Assembly (NCBI GenBank): GCA_002344795.1
Contig: DDUM01000029.1
Span: forward strand, 28,295-92,294
Length of the DNA stretch: 64,000 nucleotides
Origin: Flammeovirgaceae bacterium UBA2338
Lineage (GTDB): Bacteria; Bacteroidota; Bacteroidia; Cytophagales; Cyclobacteriaceae
Direction of reading: 5' to 3'
How positions within the stretch are numbered: position 1 is the first letter of the stretch; the number at the start of each line of letters is the position of its first letter. The translations under genes and the position numbers were made by a program. The notes below the pieces were generated by a model. That model saw only the letters and a program-made list of their open reading frames with translations. It did not search any database and was not told the DNA's origin. Shown piece after piece: positions 1-8,920 of this stretch.

Positions 1-1316
1 ATTTTGTCTCCAATGGGAATTCCTAGGTTTTTACGATCTTCAAGTGTCGCTGATGCCATCGGATATGAATAGCCACCTCTGATAAATTCATCTTTACCCC
101 AATCCTGAATAATCGACAGCACCCCGCTGGTATCAAAATCTCTTCTTACAAACGCTGTGGCCTGACCATTATAAATTACATCCAGCTCAGCTAATATGGT
201 ATTCACCATGTCTGGCCCTTGAGCAGAAAGCTCAACTGCCTTAGGTCCATTAATGGTAATGGATAGTGTCTGGTTAAACTCACTTCTTCCTACTCCAGCG
301 CTAAAACAATTAGGAATTGATTCACCCCCCCACAACCATCCGGTAGTTTCTCCCCAGAAATTTTTCTTAAAATCGATTACCACACGAATAGAATGATCCA
401 TTCCAATTCTACCCATGGCCGATGTCATAGCTCCGGGTAGCCCAGGACTGAATGATATCACGTTCTGTTTTAGTATAGACAGGGGTACAGTCACCACCAC
501 TTTATTGGTTTCTATTTGATTGCCATTGGCATCCGTAATCAGAACCTTATCTCCGGTAGAATCAATGGAAGTAACCTGAGTGTTGAGCTGAACCAAATCT
601 CTTACCTGATCAAACCTGAAAATCAGGAAATCTTGCATCGGATTGGTTTTCAGTGCCAAACGAGCACCGTCATGGTCTCTTGCCTGAAGTGCTTCTGATA
701 GGCCAGCCATACCAACATTGGCATTGGAAGAACCATACAAATTTCCTACTTGTGAATTGATAAGTGCTTTTACTCTGGCTGGTAAGCCTGCAGCTGCCTG
801 CTCAACCGTAACCCCAGAGCCTGAAAAATTCTTAAGACTTTCTACAAAATTTTGCGCATTAACAAAGTCACCATCTATGTCCCATTCTTCAGCAAGCTTT
901 GCTATGTTATCTATTAGATATCTATCCGAGGATGCCTCGTCAATATTAATTGTTTTGACGGCAAAGTTCTTAAGGTTGGTTCCCCAAATCGAATCCGAAC
1001 CATAAATTACCTCAGCCCCTAACTCTACCGGGAAATCAGCTACTGATAGATTAACAAGATCCTTTTGATTGCGCAGGGAACGCACACGCCCTCCTATCTG
1101 ATTACCTGCTTCTAGCACGGTAACCTTTATCCCTTTGGCTTTCAGAATATCTGCAGTATACATCCCGGCTGCACCCGCGCCAATCACAACCACATCTCCA
1201 TCATATGGCACCTCTGGTCCGGGATCATCTTTACTGCATGACGTCAACAAATGTGGCAATAACAAACCCCCTGAAAGGCCAAAACCTAATTGCTTGAGTA
1301 ATTTTCTTCTCTTCAC
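1..1316 (-). CDS. Flavin monoamine oxidase-family FAD oxidoreductase, 3' end cut by window edge
   Basis: This is an FAD-dependent amine oxidase-like oxidoreductase whose C-terminus lies beyond base 1. Reading inward from a GTG at 1316, the protein begins with a twin-arginine-like stretch (KRRKLLKQLGFG), a short hydrophobic segment and a lipobox ending LLTSC, so it looks like a Tat-exported lipoprotein. The Rossmann dinucleotide-binding motif VVVIGAGAAGM follows at about residues 42-52, then EAGNQIGGRVRS, the usual second FAD-contact motif of this family. There is no in-frame ATG before the upstream stop at 1356-1358, which supports the GTG start. The substrate cannot be told from sequence. 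It is divergent from the NadR-like gene. Confidence 0.8.
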   Translation of the reverse strand, partial: MKRRKLLKQLGFGLSGGLLLPHLLTSCSKDDPGPEVPYDGDVVVIGAGAAGMYTADILKAKGIKVTVLEAGNQIGGRVRSLRNQKDLVNLSVADFPVELGAEVIYGSDSIWGTNLKNFAVKTINIDEASSDRYLIDNIAKLAEEWDIDGDFVNAQNFVESLKNFSGSGVTVEQAAAGLPARVKALINSQVGNLYGSSNANVGMAGLSEALQARDHDGARLALKTNPMQDFLIFRFDQVRDLVQLNTQVTSIDSTGDKVLITDANGNQIETNKVVVTVPLSILKQNVISFSPGLPGAMTSAMGRIGMDHSIRVVIDFKKNFWGETTGWLWGGESIPNCFSAGVGRSEFNQTLSITINGPKAVELSAQGPDMVNTILAELDVIYNGQATAFVRRDFDTSGVLSIIQDWGKDEFIRGGYSYPMASATLEDRKNLGIPIGDK

Positions 1317-1480
1317 GTTATCAACTTTGTCAGAAAGATAAATATATGAACGGATTTATTGAAAATTGGCCTTCTAATGCCCTAATTGCTACAAATTCGA
1401 GGTTCTGCAATAATTAGCTGTCTATTGGCTTATCCTTGCGGCTAAACTAGGCACTCAAATATCCATGAGTGAGTTTTAAT

Positions 1481-2026
1481 ATGGAAAAGAACAATCCTCA
1501 AAAAATAAAAAAGATTGTCATTATCGGCCCTGAGTGCACCGGCAAATCAGAATTGTCTGAGTACCTCTCCCGTCACTTCAATACCTGTTGGGTGCCAGAG
1601 TATGCACGGACCTACCTTGACAATTTAAATACTCCTTATCAGGAAAGTGATTTGGTGAAAATAGCGCATGGACAGATTAAGCTCGAAGACGAATGGTTGC
1701 CTGAAGCCAATAAGATACTAATATGTGATACCAATCTATTGGTCATCAAAGTATGGAGCAATTTTAAATATGGCCGCTGCAATGAGGAGATATTGCAGAT
1801 GATTAAGGAAAGGACATACGACCTGTACCTGCTTACCTATATAGATATACCGTGGCAGGAGGATCCACAACGTGAGCATCCGGATAAAAGAGAGGTGCTT
1901 ATGAAAATTTATAAAGAAGAATTGGAGCAACAAAGCGTGCCTGTTGTGGAAATAAAAGGTGAGAGGGAGGAGCGAAGGGCAAATGCAATTAAGGCAATAG
2001 AACAATTACTAAAAGACAATGATTGA
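1481..2026 (+). CDS. NadR-like nicotinamide riboside kinase / AAA ATPase domain protein
   Basis: This 181-residue P-loop protein has a Walker A motif GPECTGKS at residues 16-23, followed by LSEYLSRHF and VPEYARTYL, an arrangement typical of the kinase domain of NadR, which phosphorylates nicotinamide riboside. The N-terminal nucleotidylyltransferase half of full-length NadR is absent, so it is a stand-alone kinase domain. I chose the ATG at 1481; an in-frame GTG at 1469 would add four residues. Its last eight bases overlap the start of the MFS gene, suggesting translational coupling and possibly a salvage or export pairing. The family assignment is good; the exact substrate is inferred. Confidence 0.75.
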   Translation: MEKNNPQKIKKIVIIGPECTGKSELSEYLSRHFNTCWVPEYARTYLDNLNTPYQESDLVKIAHGQIKLEDEWLPEANKILICDTNLLVIKVWSNFKYGRCNEEILQMIKERTYDLYLLTYIDIPWQEDPQREHPDKREVLMKIYKEELEQQSVPVVEIKGEREERRANAIKAIEQLLKDND

Positions 2027-3281
2027 AAAAATCGGAGCCTATGCAGCACTGCAAGTTAGGGATTTCCGTTTTTTTATTTTGGCCCGGCAGTGTGCTACGC
2101 TGGCCATCCAGATTCAGGCTACGATTGTCAGTTGGCAATTGTATGACATCACTCACGACCCACTCGCATTAGGATTAATAGGCCTCACAGAGGCAATTCC
2201 TGCCATTTCCGTATCATTATATGCGGGTCACATTGCAGATATAGTCGCCCGCAAAAAAATAATTTTAATTACTGTTTCACTTCTTCTCTTCTGTTCATTG
2301 GCTTTGCTCTTCTTTACGCTTGAACCCGGGATGTCCATACTACAGTATGGTGTGTTTCCCATTTATTTGATTATTTTCCTCAGCGGTTTGGCTCGTGGTT
2401 TTTTATCCCCGGCCAATTTTTCATTCATGCCACAGTTAATTCCAAGGCATCTCTATGGCAATGCCATTTCTCTGAATACCACGTTTTGGTTAATCGCCTC
2501 CATTGTAGGGCCTATGCTTGCTGGGTTCATATATGCTTTAATTGGCATCAGCGCTTCCTATATGCTTGGCGTTATACTTGCCATTGCAGCACTTGGCTTT
2601 TACATGGCCATCCCATCAAGGCCCGTGCCCCCTGTATCCCATGAACAAGGTGTAAGGCAAAAAATAAAATCAGGATTAAAGTTTGTTTTAAAAACTCAGA
2701 TAATTCTTGGCGCCATCAGTCTCGACATGTTTGCGGTTCTCTTCGGAGGTGCGGTAGCTTTACTTCCCATTTTCGCTGCCGAAATACTGGAGGTAGGGCC
2801 GCAGGGGTTGGGTATGTTGCGTGCTGCCCCGGCACTGGGAGCGGTTTTGATGGCTTTTTATATTACTCACAATCCAATCCAAAGAAATACAGGAAAAGTG
2901 ATGTTGATTTGCGTGGCTGGATTTGGAGCTAGTATGATTGGATTCGGATTATCAACCAGCTTTATCTTTTCGCTTTGCATGTTAATGTTAAGTGGGATGT
3001 TCGATAGTATCAGTATGATTATCAGAAGTACCTTGATTCATACGCGGACACCTGAAAATATGAAAGGTCGTGTCTCTGCTGTAAATAGTATTTTTGTGGG
3101 CTCCTCCAATGAGATTGGTGCTTTCGAATCAGGGGTTACAGCCAAACTCATGGGCGTGGTCGCTTCCGTTGTTTTCGGTGGTGCGATGACGCTGCTCACG
3201 GTGGGCATTACAGCCTGGAAGGCCAAAGAGCTCACACACCTCGATCAACTGGATGATGCAATGGACAGGGAAGTTTCCTGA
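2019..3281 (+). CDS. MFS transporter, EntS-like (MFS_3) family
   Basis: This is a 420-residue polytopic inner-membrane protein with about twelve hydrophobic segments. The N-terminal part contains YAGHIADIVARKK, the cytoplasmic loop 2-3 signature of the major facilitator superfamily, and the second half carries IHTRTPENMKGRVSAV, a loop characteristic of the enterobactin-exporter-like MFS_3 group. It probably exports a small molecule by proton antiport; the substrate is not evident. It overlaps the NadR-like kinase gene by eight bases and is followed 75 bases later by the acylase gene, so the three may be cotranscribed. Confidence 0.85.
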   Translation: MIEKIGAYAALQVRDFRFFILARQCATLAIQIQATIVSWQLYDITHDPLALGLIGLTEAIPAISVSLYAGHIADIVARKKIILITVSLLLFCSLALLFFTLEPGMSILQYGVFPIYLIIFLSGLARGFLSPANFSFMPQLIPRHLYGNAISLNTTFWLIASIVGPMLAGFIYALIGISASYMLGVILAIAALGFYMAIPSRPVPPVSHEQGVRQKIKSGLKFVLKTQIILGAISLDMFAVLFGGAVALLPIFAAEILEVGPQGLGMLRAAPALGAVLMAFYITHNPIQRNTGKVMLICVAGFGASMIGFGLSTSFIFSLCMLMLSGMFDSISMIIRSTLIHTRTPENMKGRVSAVNSIFVGSSNEIGAFESGVTAKLMGVVASVVFGGAMTLLTVGITAWKAKELTHLDQLDDAMDREVS

Positions 3282-3356
3282 CCATCACGCCAATTATCAC
3301 TTTTCATTTTTAATTTCGTTTTCATAGTGTTAGCTTTTTGTCTTAAACCAGATTCT

Positions 3357-5756
3357 ATGAAGAATGCCATCTTTGCGATAATTTTTTTTCTTCCACTGCT
3401 GAGCTTTGGACAAACCTCATTAAATGTTCCGGGGCTGAACGAATCCGTGGAGGTCATCCGGGATAATTATGGAGTAAATCATATATATGCTAAAAATGAG
3501 CACGATCTTTTTTTCGCTCAGGGTTACTGCGCAGCAAAAGACAGGTTATTCCAATTTGAAGTATGGAGACGGCAGGCAACCGGAACAGTAGCTGAGTTAT
3601 TAGGACCCAGAGAAATAAACAGAGACATTGGTGCACGCCTGTTTCGCTTCCGTGGAAATTTAAAACAAGAACTCAATCATTACCATGAAAATGGTGAAGC
3701 GATCATCACGGACTACACAGATGGTGTAAATGCTTACATCAGTGAAACCGAAAAGAACCCAGGTCTCCTGCCTCTTGAGTTTGAACTTTTAGGGACAAAA
3801 CCTCAAAAATGGACTCCCGATGTTGTGATTTCCCGACACCAGGGGCTAGTAATGAATTTGACCGAGGAGGTAAGTGTAGGAAGAATGGTAGCTGCGCTTG
3901 GCGCTGCAAAGGTAAAAGAAATCCAAAACTACGGTCCCGGTGACCCCGTTCTTGAATTAGACCCAGCTATCAATGCGGAGCGACTATCAGATGATGTGAT
4001 CGAATTGTATAATGCTTTCAGAAGACCTGTAGCTTTCGCCCCCGAAGATCTGGTAGCTGATGCCAATACCAATCTGGAGGAGTATCGCTACTTGGTAAAA
4101 CTGGATGAAGAAGCGAGACAAAGTGTTTTAGATGAAGAAAAACAAATCATTGGTAGCAATAACTGGATAGTAAGTGGACGCTATTCACAAAGTGGATATC
4201 CACTACTCGCCAATGACCCTCACCGTTCTCTCTCTGCACCTTCCCTTCGTTACATGGTACACCTCAATGGTCCAGGATGGAATGTGGTCGGTGGTGGTGA
4301 GCCCACCATTCCGGGTATTTCAATCGGGCATAATGACTATGGTGCATGGGGGCTCACTGTTTTTGAAATAGACAGTGAAGACTTGTATGTATACGAACTG
4401 AATCCGGCCAACAAAAATCAATACAAATACAAAGGAGGATGGGAAGACATGCGCATCGAAAAGGATGTAATTAAAGTAAAAGGTGCACCAGATGTAAATG
4501 TAGAACATCGATATACAAGACACGGCCCGGTCACTATGATGGACAAAAAAAACAATATTGCTTACGCTGTTAGGGCAGGATGGATGGAAATTGGAGGATC
4601 GCCCTATTTAGCCAGCCTTAGGATGGATCAGGCTAAAACATGGGAGGAATTCAGAGAGGCTTGTTCCTATAGTCACCTGCCAGGCGAAAATATGATTTGG
4701 GCTGACAAAGAAGGTAACATTGGATGGCAGGTGGTAGGGGTTGCTCCGATGAGAAAAAACTGGAGTGGCATGGTGCCTGTTCCTGGTGATGGCCGTTACG
4801 AATGGGCTGGGTTTTTACCTATCAAATCACTGCCCAACGTACTCAATCCCGAAAAAGGGTTTTTGGCCACCGCCAATGAAAACCTCGTGCCCGACAAGTA
4901 TGAACACCGAAATGCTGTAGGCTGGAGTTGGGCAGAAAGCTATCGCGCGGATCGCATCAATGAGGTGCTCGCAATGAATAGGAAATTCTCTATCGCTGAT
5001 ATGATGCGATTGCAAACCGACTACTTGTCGATACCCGCAAGAACACTCGTGCCTTTACTCACCGAACTAAAGTCCGATGATAAAACAACTGAAACAGCCC
5101 GTCTTATGTTGACGAAATGGGATTTTATCATGGATAAAAACTCCATAGAAGCATCGATATATAAGGCCTGGGAAGATCGCTTAAAAGACAACATCAAACC
5201 TTTATTTGTTCCTGAAAAAGGGATGGATCTCGTACGTTCTTTGCCATTGAGCAACGTGATTGGCTGGATATTGACAGCTCGCCCTGAATTCGGAAGCAAT
5301 TCCGTTCTGGCAAGAGATCAATTCTTATTAACAGCGTTGAAAGACGCCACCTCCGACCTTACTAAAAAGCTGGGGTCAGATATGCGGAAGTGGCAATATG
5401 GTCAGGTTAAAAATCATCATGTCCATATTAAACATCCACTGAGCAATGCTGCTGATCCGGCAACCAGAAAAAAGATTGAATTTGGCCCTTATCCAAGAAG
5501 TGGCTATGGTTCAACTCCTGGCATGACTGGCAACGGAGATAACCAAACTCATGGTGCTACCTTTAGAATTGTAGTGGATACTAAAGATTGGGATAAATCA
5601 ATGTTTACCAACGCCCCAGGTCAAAGCGGAGTGCCCGGAAATAAGTTCTATGGCAACCTGTTCCCACTTTGGGCAAATGATAAGCATTTCCCGGTATATT
5701 TCAGCAAGCCATTGGTTGAAAAATCAGCCTTTGAAAAAGTAATTCTAAAGCCATAA
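3357..5756 (+). CDS. Penicillin acylase family N-terminal nucleophile hydrolase, exported
   Basis: The 799-residue product starts with a clear signal peptide (MKNAIFAIIFFLPLLSFGQ), so it is exported. The family is made as a single chain that cuts itself; the new N-terminal serine of the beta chain is the nucleophile. Here the sequence IIGSNNWIVSG places that serine at about residue 267, matching the SNxW start of known beta chains. The N-terminal region has the family motif DNYGVNHIYA, and the length is normal. These enzymes hydrolyse amide bonds of acylated compounds such as beta-lactams or acyl-homoserine lactones; which one is used here is unknown. An upstream in-frame GTG at 3327 would spoil the signal peptide, so I prefer the ATG. 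Confidence 0.88.
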   Translation: MKNAIFAIIFFLPLLSFGQTSLNVPGLNESVEVIRDNYGVNHIYAKNEHDLFFAQGYCAAKDRLFQFEVWRRQATGTVAELLGPREINRDIGARLFRFRGNLKQELNHYHENGEAIITDYTDGVNAYISETEKNPGLLPLEFELLGTKPQKWTPDVVISRHQGLVMNLTEEVSVGRMVAALGAAKVKEIQNYGPGDPVLELDPAINAERLSDDVIELYNAFRRPVAFAPEDLVADANTNLEEYRYLVKLDEEARQSVLDEEKQIIGSNNWIVSGRYSQSGYPLLANDPHRSLSAPSLRYMVHLNGPGWNVVGGGEPTIPGISIGHNDYGAWGLTVFEIDSEDLYVYELNPANKNQYKYKGGWEDMRIEKDVIKVKGAPDVNVEHRYTRHGPVTMMDKKNNIAYAVRAGWMEIGGSPYLASLRMDQAKTWEEFREACSYSHLPGENMIWADKEGNIGWQVVGVAPMRKNWSGMVPVPGDGRYEWAGFLPIKSLPNVLNPEKGFLATANENLVPDKYEHRNAVGWSWAESYRADRINEVLAMNRKFSIADMMRLQTDYLSIPARTLVPLLTELKSDDKTTETARLMLTKWDFIMDKNSIEASIYKAWEDRLKDNIKPLFVPEKGMDLVRSLPLSNVIGWILTARPEFGSNSVLARDQFLLTALKDATSDLTKKLGSDMRKWQYGQVKNHHVHIKHPLSNAADPATRKKIEFGPYPRSGYGSTPGMTGNGDNQTHGATFRIVVDTKDWDKSMFTNAPGQSGVPGNKFYGNLFPLWANDKHFPVYFSKPLVEKSAFEKVILKP

Positions 5757-5832
5757 CAATCATAGGGCAAGGTGATAATAGTCACTGTTTCATTAATGGT
5801 GACTTCGTACATTGTTTCAATATTCGGTTTTG

Positions 5833-5925
5833 ATGAGTGGTAAACTTATTAAGCTTTTGCTGATTTGTTTTGTCTGCCTCGGACTAGCCTATGGGCTTGC
5901 CTTCATCTATGAAATATATTTTTAA
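5833..5925 (+). CDS. Possible 30-residue single-span membrane peptide
   Basis: A short frame opens with ATG and reads MSGKLIKLLLICFVCLGLAY, continuing through one hydrophobic span to a TAA only 15 bases before the DUF2892 gene. Two lysines before the hydrophobic stretch and an acidic and aromatic tail fit a small inner-membrane peptide. Nothing else in the sequence proves that it is translated, and I do not recognise a family. It could be cotranscribed with the DUF2892 gene that follows. Confidence 0.35.
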   Translation: MSGKLIKLLLICFVCLGLAYGLAFIYEIYF

Positions 5926-5940
5926 CTAAAAATTACTATT

Positions 5941-6153
5941 ATGAAAAAGAATATGGGAAATGCCGATCGGATTATCCGCATTTTAATTGTTTTAATTTTT
6001 GCTGCATTGTATTATACCGGAACTGTTACAGGACTACTTGGGACAACGCTTATCATACTCTCAGCTGTATTTGTAGCAACCAGCTTATTGAGCTTCTGTC
6101 CGATTTATGCCGTCTTTGGTATGAATACATGCCCCACTAAAAAGTCAGAATAG
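5941..6153 (+). CDS. DUF2892 (YgaP-like) membrane protein
   Basis: This 70-residue protein begins MKKNMGNADRIIRILI, the hallmark opening of DUF2892 proteins (the membrane part of YgaP), and ends SFCPIYAVFGMNTCPTKK with the conserved CPxYxxxGxxTC pattern. Two hydrophobic segments separate these ends, so it is a two-span inner-membrane protein. YgaP fuses this domain to a rhodanese; here the domain stands alone, as is common. Its function in sulfur or stress metabolism is not established. The family is certain, the role is not. Confidence 0.85.
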   Translation: MKKNMGNADRIIRILIVLIFAALYYTGTVTGLLGTTLIILSAVFVATSLLSFCPIYAVFGMNTCPTKKSE

Positions 6154-6204
6154 TACTTTGACTGAATCCATTTACTCAAGCTCTACCCTCTGCTGGTAAT
6201 GGTT

Positions 6205-6798
6205 TTAACCATTGAATATATTGGGGAAACTCCAAACCATCCATCCGTAAGCAGCAAATCGAAGTACACGAGCAATGGATATTAACAGAAAAGATTTCAA
6301 CGGAAAATTAATGGAGCCCGCTAACATACACATGGCAGAGAAGGGTATTGGTGTTACCGCGCCAACAAAAATTAAGTATCCACCATATTTCCTTATCTGA
6401 CCTTGATAGGCACTAAGATATTGTTCGTTTATTTTTATAAAGAAGCCAGTCTTGGAAAAATTGCGTCCTATATAATAACCCAACACGCCCGCCCCGTAAG
6501 ATATTATAGTTAGAAAAACAAGATTGACTATATACTCAGAGACGGGCACATGGTTGAGTACATAAACAATCATAAAAAACTCTGGTGGCACCAGCCCAAA
6601 CACAATTTCAGAAATCGAAAAAACCAGGTAAAAAATTATAGGGTTTGCATGTATCCGGGCAATATGAGGCATGAAGTTGTCCTGGATATAACCCTCCAAT
6701 AAAATAAATACAGTAATTATCACAGCAAACCAAAGTAAGCCCTTTGCGAGATTTCTCAACAGGAACCCTGATTTGGTTTCTTCCTCGACTGGTTCCAT
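6205..6798 (-). CDS. VTT/DedA-type (SNARE-associated) membrane protein
   Basis: The 197-residue protein has several membrane segments and a family pattern: an ISEIVFGLVPPEF re-entrant-like segment near residues 63-75, and GGYLIFVGAVTPIPFSAMC near residues 140-158, which resembles the conserved G-x-x-x-R/T-x-x-P core of DedA/VTT proteins. In this copy threonine takes the place of the usual arginine (GAVTPIPFS). DedA relatives act in membrane lipid transport and homeostasis. It lies four bases downstream of the GNAT gene and is surely cotranscribed with it. Confidence 0.7.
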   Translation of the reverse strand: MEPVEEETKSGFLLRNLAKGLLWFAVIITVFILLEGYIQDNFMPHIARIHANPIIFYLVFSISEIVFGLVPPEFFMIVYVLNHVPVSEYIVNLVFLTIISYGAGVLGYYIGRNFSKTGFFIKINEQYLSAYQGQIRKYGGYLIFVGAVTPIPFSAMCMLAGSINFPLKSFLLISIARVLRFAAYGWMVWSFPNIFNG

Positions 6799-6802
6799 TC
6801 TT

Positions 6803-7972
6803 CTAATTTAAAATCGGATGACGCCTAAAGGGCTTTCGCTCATCAAAAAGTTTGCGATAGGTATGATGAACCTTACATACTTGAGCTCCAACCTGCTCTA
6901 CTACTACAATCATTTTTGGATTAAAGTCTCCAATCCAATTCATCTCGTATTCCTCATACCGTTTATACTTCACCTGAAGTACATCGCTTGCATTCAAAAC
7001 CATTGCGCCATCAAGCCCCTTTCCCTGATGCTCAGGCACAATCCCGAACAAGATACCAAATGCTTTCTTATTTGTCTTTAACCAAGAATGCCAAAGAAAT
7101 TTAGCCTTACCAATCCAATCTAATTTTCCGTTAACATATTTAAATATTTGATTGATCTCTGGCAGCGAAAGAAAAAAGGACACTGGCTCACCTTTATAAA
7201 AGCCAAAGTAAAGAAGTTTTAAATCCATAATTGGCTTCATCTGCTTCACAATCAACTTGGCTTGTTGAGGCGTCAATTCTGGAAGCTCTGCCCTATTCGC
7301 CCAGGCGTTGTTATATACCGTGCGAAGATATTCCGCCAAACGATGAACTTCATTTTTCCGGAGGTGCCTGAATTGATAATCTTTATTCTCTGCCAGTCTT
7401 TTAGCCTTGGCCTCCAATTTAGGTGACAATGGATCCATAACTCGTCTGGCATAAGTGAACTGTTTAAAGTAGACCTGAAAACCATATGACTCAAAAAATT
7501 CCTGATAGTAAGGAAAATTATAATTGCACTGGTAATTAGGATCCCGATCAAAACCATCTATTAACAATCCCCACCAACGATCCTTATTCCCAAAGTTTAT
7601 CGGTCCATCCATCGCTTCCATTCCTCGTTCTGTAAGCCATTCCCTACAAGTATCAAAAAGTAAAAAAGCAGCATCTTTGTTTTCAATGCAATCAAAAAAG
7701 CCCATGCCACCGGTTGGTTGATCATTACCTTTATTGACAGCCTTTTCATTAACAAATGCCGCAACTCTTCCTATAACAATACCTCCATCGTCTTTCAGTA
7801 TCCACCTACAGCATTGTCCGTGGCGAAATGCTTTATTCTTTTCTTTGTCAAAAACAGATTCAATATCCGCATCAAGAGGCCTAATCCAGTTTGTGCTATT
7901 TTGAAATAATCTAACCGGCAGATTAATAAAATCTTTTATATCTTCTTTTGTCGTTACTTCTTTAATTATCAT
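6803..7972 (-). CDS. GNAT-superfamily N-acetyltransferase-like protein
   Basis: This 389-residue protein belongs to a Bacteroidota group of long GNAT-like proteins of unknown substrate. Its N-terminal half carries DGPINFGNKDRWWGLLIDGF (about residues 120-139), a phrase recurring in this group, and the C-terminal half has GIVPEHQGKGLDGAMVLN, which fits the acetyl-CoA pyrophosphate loop Q/RxxGxG/A of GNAT enzymes. No signal peptide is present, so it should be cytoplasmic. The start codon overlaps the end of a possible 58-residue gene, and the VTT gene follows four bases after its stop. Confidence 0.7.
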   Translation of the reverse strand: MIIKEVTTKEDIKDFINLPVRLFQNSTNWIRPLDADIESVFDKEKNKAFRHGQCCRWILKDDGGIVIGRVAAFVNEKAVNKGNDQPTGGMGFFDCIENKDAAFLLFDTCREWLTERGMEAMDGPINFGNKDRWWGLLIDGFDRDPNYQCNYNFPYYQEFFESYGFQVYFKQFTYARRVMDPLSPKLEAKAKRLAENKDYQFRHLRKNEVHRLAEYLRTVYNNAWANRAELPELTPQQAKLIVKQMKPIMDLKLLYFGFYKGEPVSFFLSLPEINQIFKYVNGKLDWIGKAKFLWHSWLKTNKKAFGILFGIVPEHQGKGLDGAMVLNASDVLQVKYKRYEEYEMNWIGDFNPKMIVVVEQVGAQVCKVHHTYRKLFDERKPFRRHPILN

Positions 7973-8138
7973 CCCTCAACTCATTTGGCATAATCCTGAA
8001 GGTTGCCCCAAGGCTGGACATGTTTTCCGCCATCATCTTTACCTTCAATTTATCTGTTGCATCTTTAGCCGTGTATAAGCTCAATTCCGACTCCTCCGAA
8101 ATCTTGGTAACCCTGCAAAACATTTCAAAAAATAGCAT
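7962..8138 (-). CDS. Possible small cytoplasmic protein coupled to the GNAT gene
   Basis: An open frame of 58 codons starts at ATG 8138 (alternative ATG 8123) and stops inside the first codons of the GNAT gene, overlapping it by 11 bases in another frame. It reads MLFFEMFCRVTKISEESELS and ends MPNELRDDN, a plausible charged soluble composition. The tight overlap suggests translational coupling. I do not recognise a family. The stretch from 8139 to 8290 upstream of it holds no gene; its only notable feature is the palindrome ACCCTAAAGGGT at 8268-8279, just after the end of the methyltransferase gene. Confidence 0.45.
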   Translation of the reverse strand: MLFFEMFCRVTKISEESELSLYTAKDATDKLKVKMMAENMSSLGATFRIMPNELRDDN

Positions 8139-8290
8139 TAATAGTAGGTTGTACAGGGTTTTGATTCAATATTATCTAAGTGCATAAAAAGCAATATAAT
8201 GCATTCCTGTGATTTGCCGCATACTGTGTAAAAAATTGAACTATAATAAGTTGCGTTTTACAACACAACCCTAAAGGGTCATCAATTCGT

Positions 8291-8920
8291 TTATGATCTT
8301 ATGTATGTAACGGTATTTACAAATCCTTTATAAAAGGAGCTTAATCTTGTTCTTTCAAAGTATTCACTTTGAATTATCCTATCCCAATTGGGCAACACCT
8401 TTAAATCGAGTGCTCCTACCCAATTAAAAAACAAATACATCAATTTCAAAAGAACTCCATGCCAATACTTATTATTGACAAAATCTGCAACAACCCAACT
8501 CCCTCCGCTTTTCAAGTGGTTATGTATTTGCTGAGTGATACTTTCCAGCTCGGGCTCAGTAAACATATCAACAAAAAAATGAGTGATGACAACATCAAAT
8601 TTTTGTTGAGGCATATTTTCATGGGTGCCATGAATGAAAATAATTCGATCTGTAAAGTCCAAATTCTTTTTGGCCTGTCCTATCATTTCTTTTGAAGCCT
8701 CCACATACCAAACCGTACAACTGCTATTCAGCTTTAACAGCTTAGTCAACCATTTTCCCGTGCCTCCACCAAGCACGAGCACATTAGAATAACCCGTAAT
8801 CGTTTCAAGATTACATTCTTGTGCTTTTATTAAACTGTTTCCAAAAACTAAACCAGCAATCTTATCGTAAAATGGAGCGATCCTGTCAAATCGATTTAAT
8901 TTTAATGCTTCCATTAGCAA
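8291..8920 (-). CDS. Class I SAM-dependent methyltransferase
   Basis: The 209-residue protein starts with NRFDRIAPFYDKIAGLVFG, the opening of UbiE-like methyltransferases, and has SAM-binding motif I as VLVLGGGTGKWLTKLL at about residues 48-63, then an acidic residue in WYVEASKEMIG (motif II) and VITHFFVDMF (motif IV). It is soluble. The gene begins within the last bases of the upstream UbiA-like gene (7-base overlap), so the pair should be translated together. By analogy with UbiA-UbiE pairs it may modify an isoprenoid or quinone-like lipid, but this is inference from context; the residues do not define the substrate. Confidence 0.8.
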   Translation of the reverse strand: MLMEALKLNRFDRIAPFYDKIAGLVFGNSLIKAQECNLETITGYSNVLVLGGGTGKWLTKLLKLNSSCTVWYVEASKEMIGQAKKNLDFTDRIIFIHGTHENMPQQKFDVVITHFFVDMFTEPELESITQQIHNHLKSGGSWVVADFVNNKYWHGVLLKLMYLFFNWVGALDLKVLPNWDRIIQSEYFERTRLSSFYKGFVNTVTYIRS

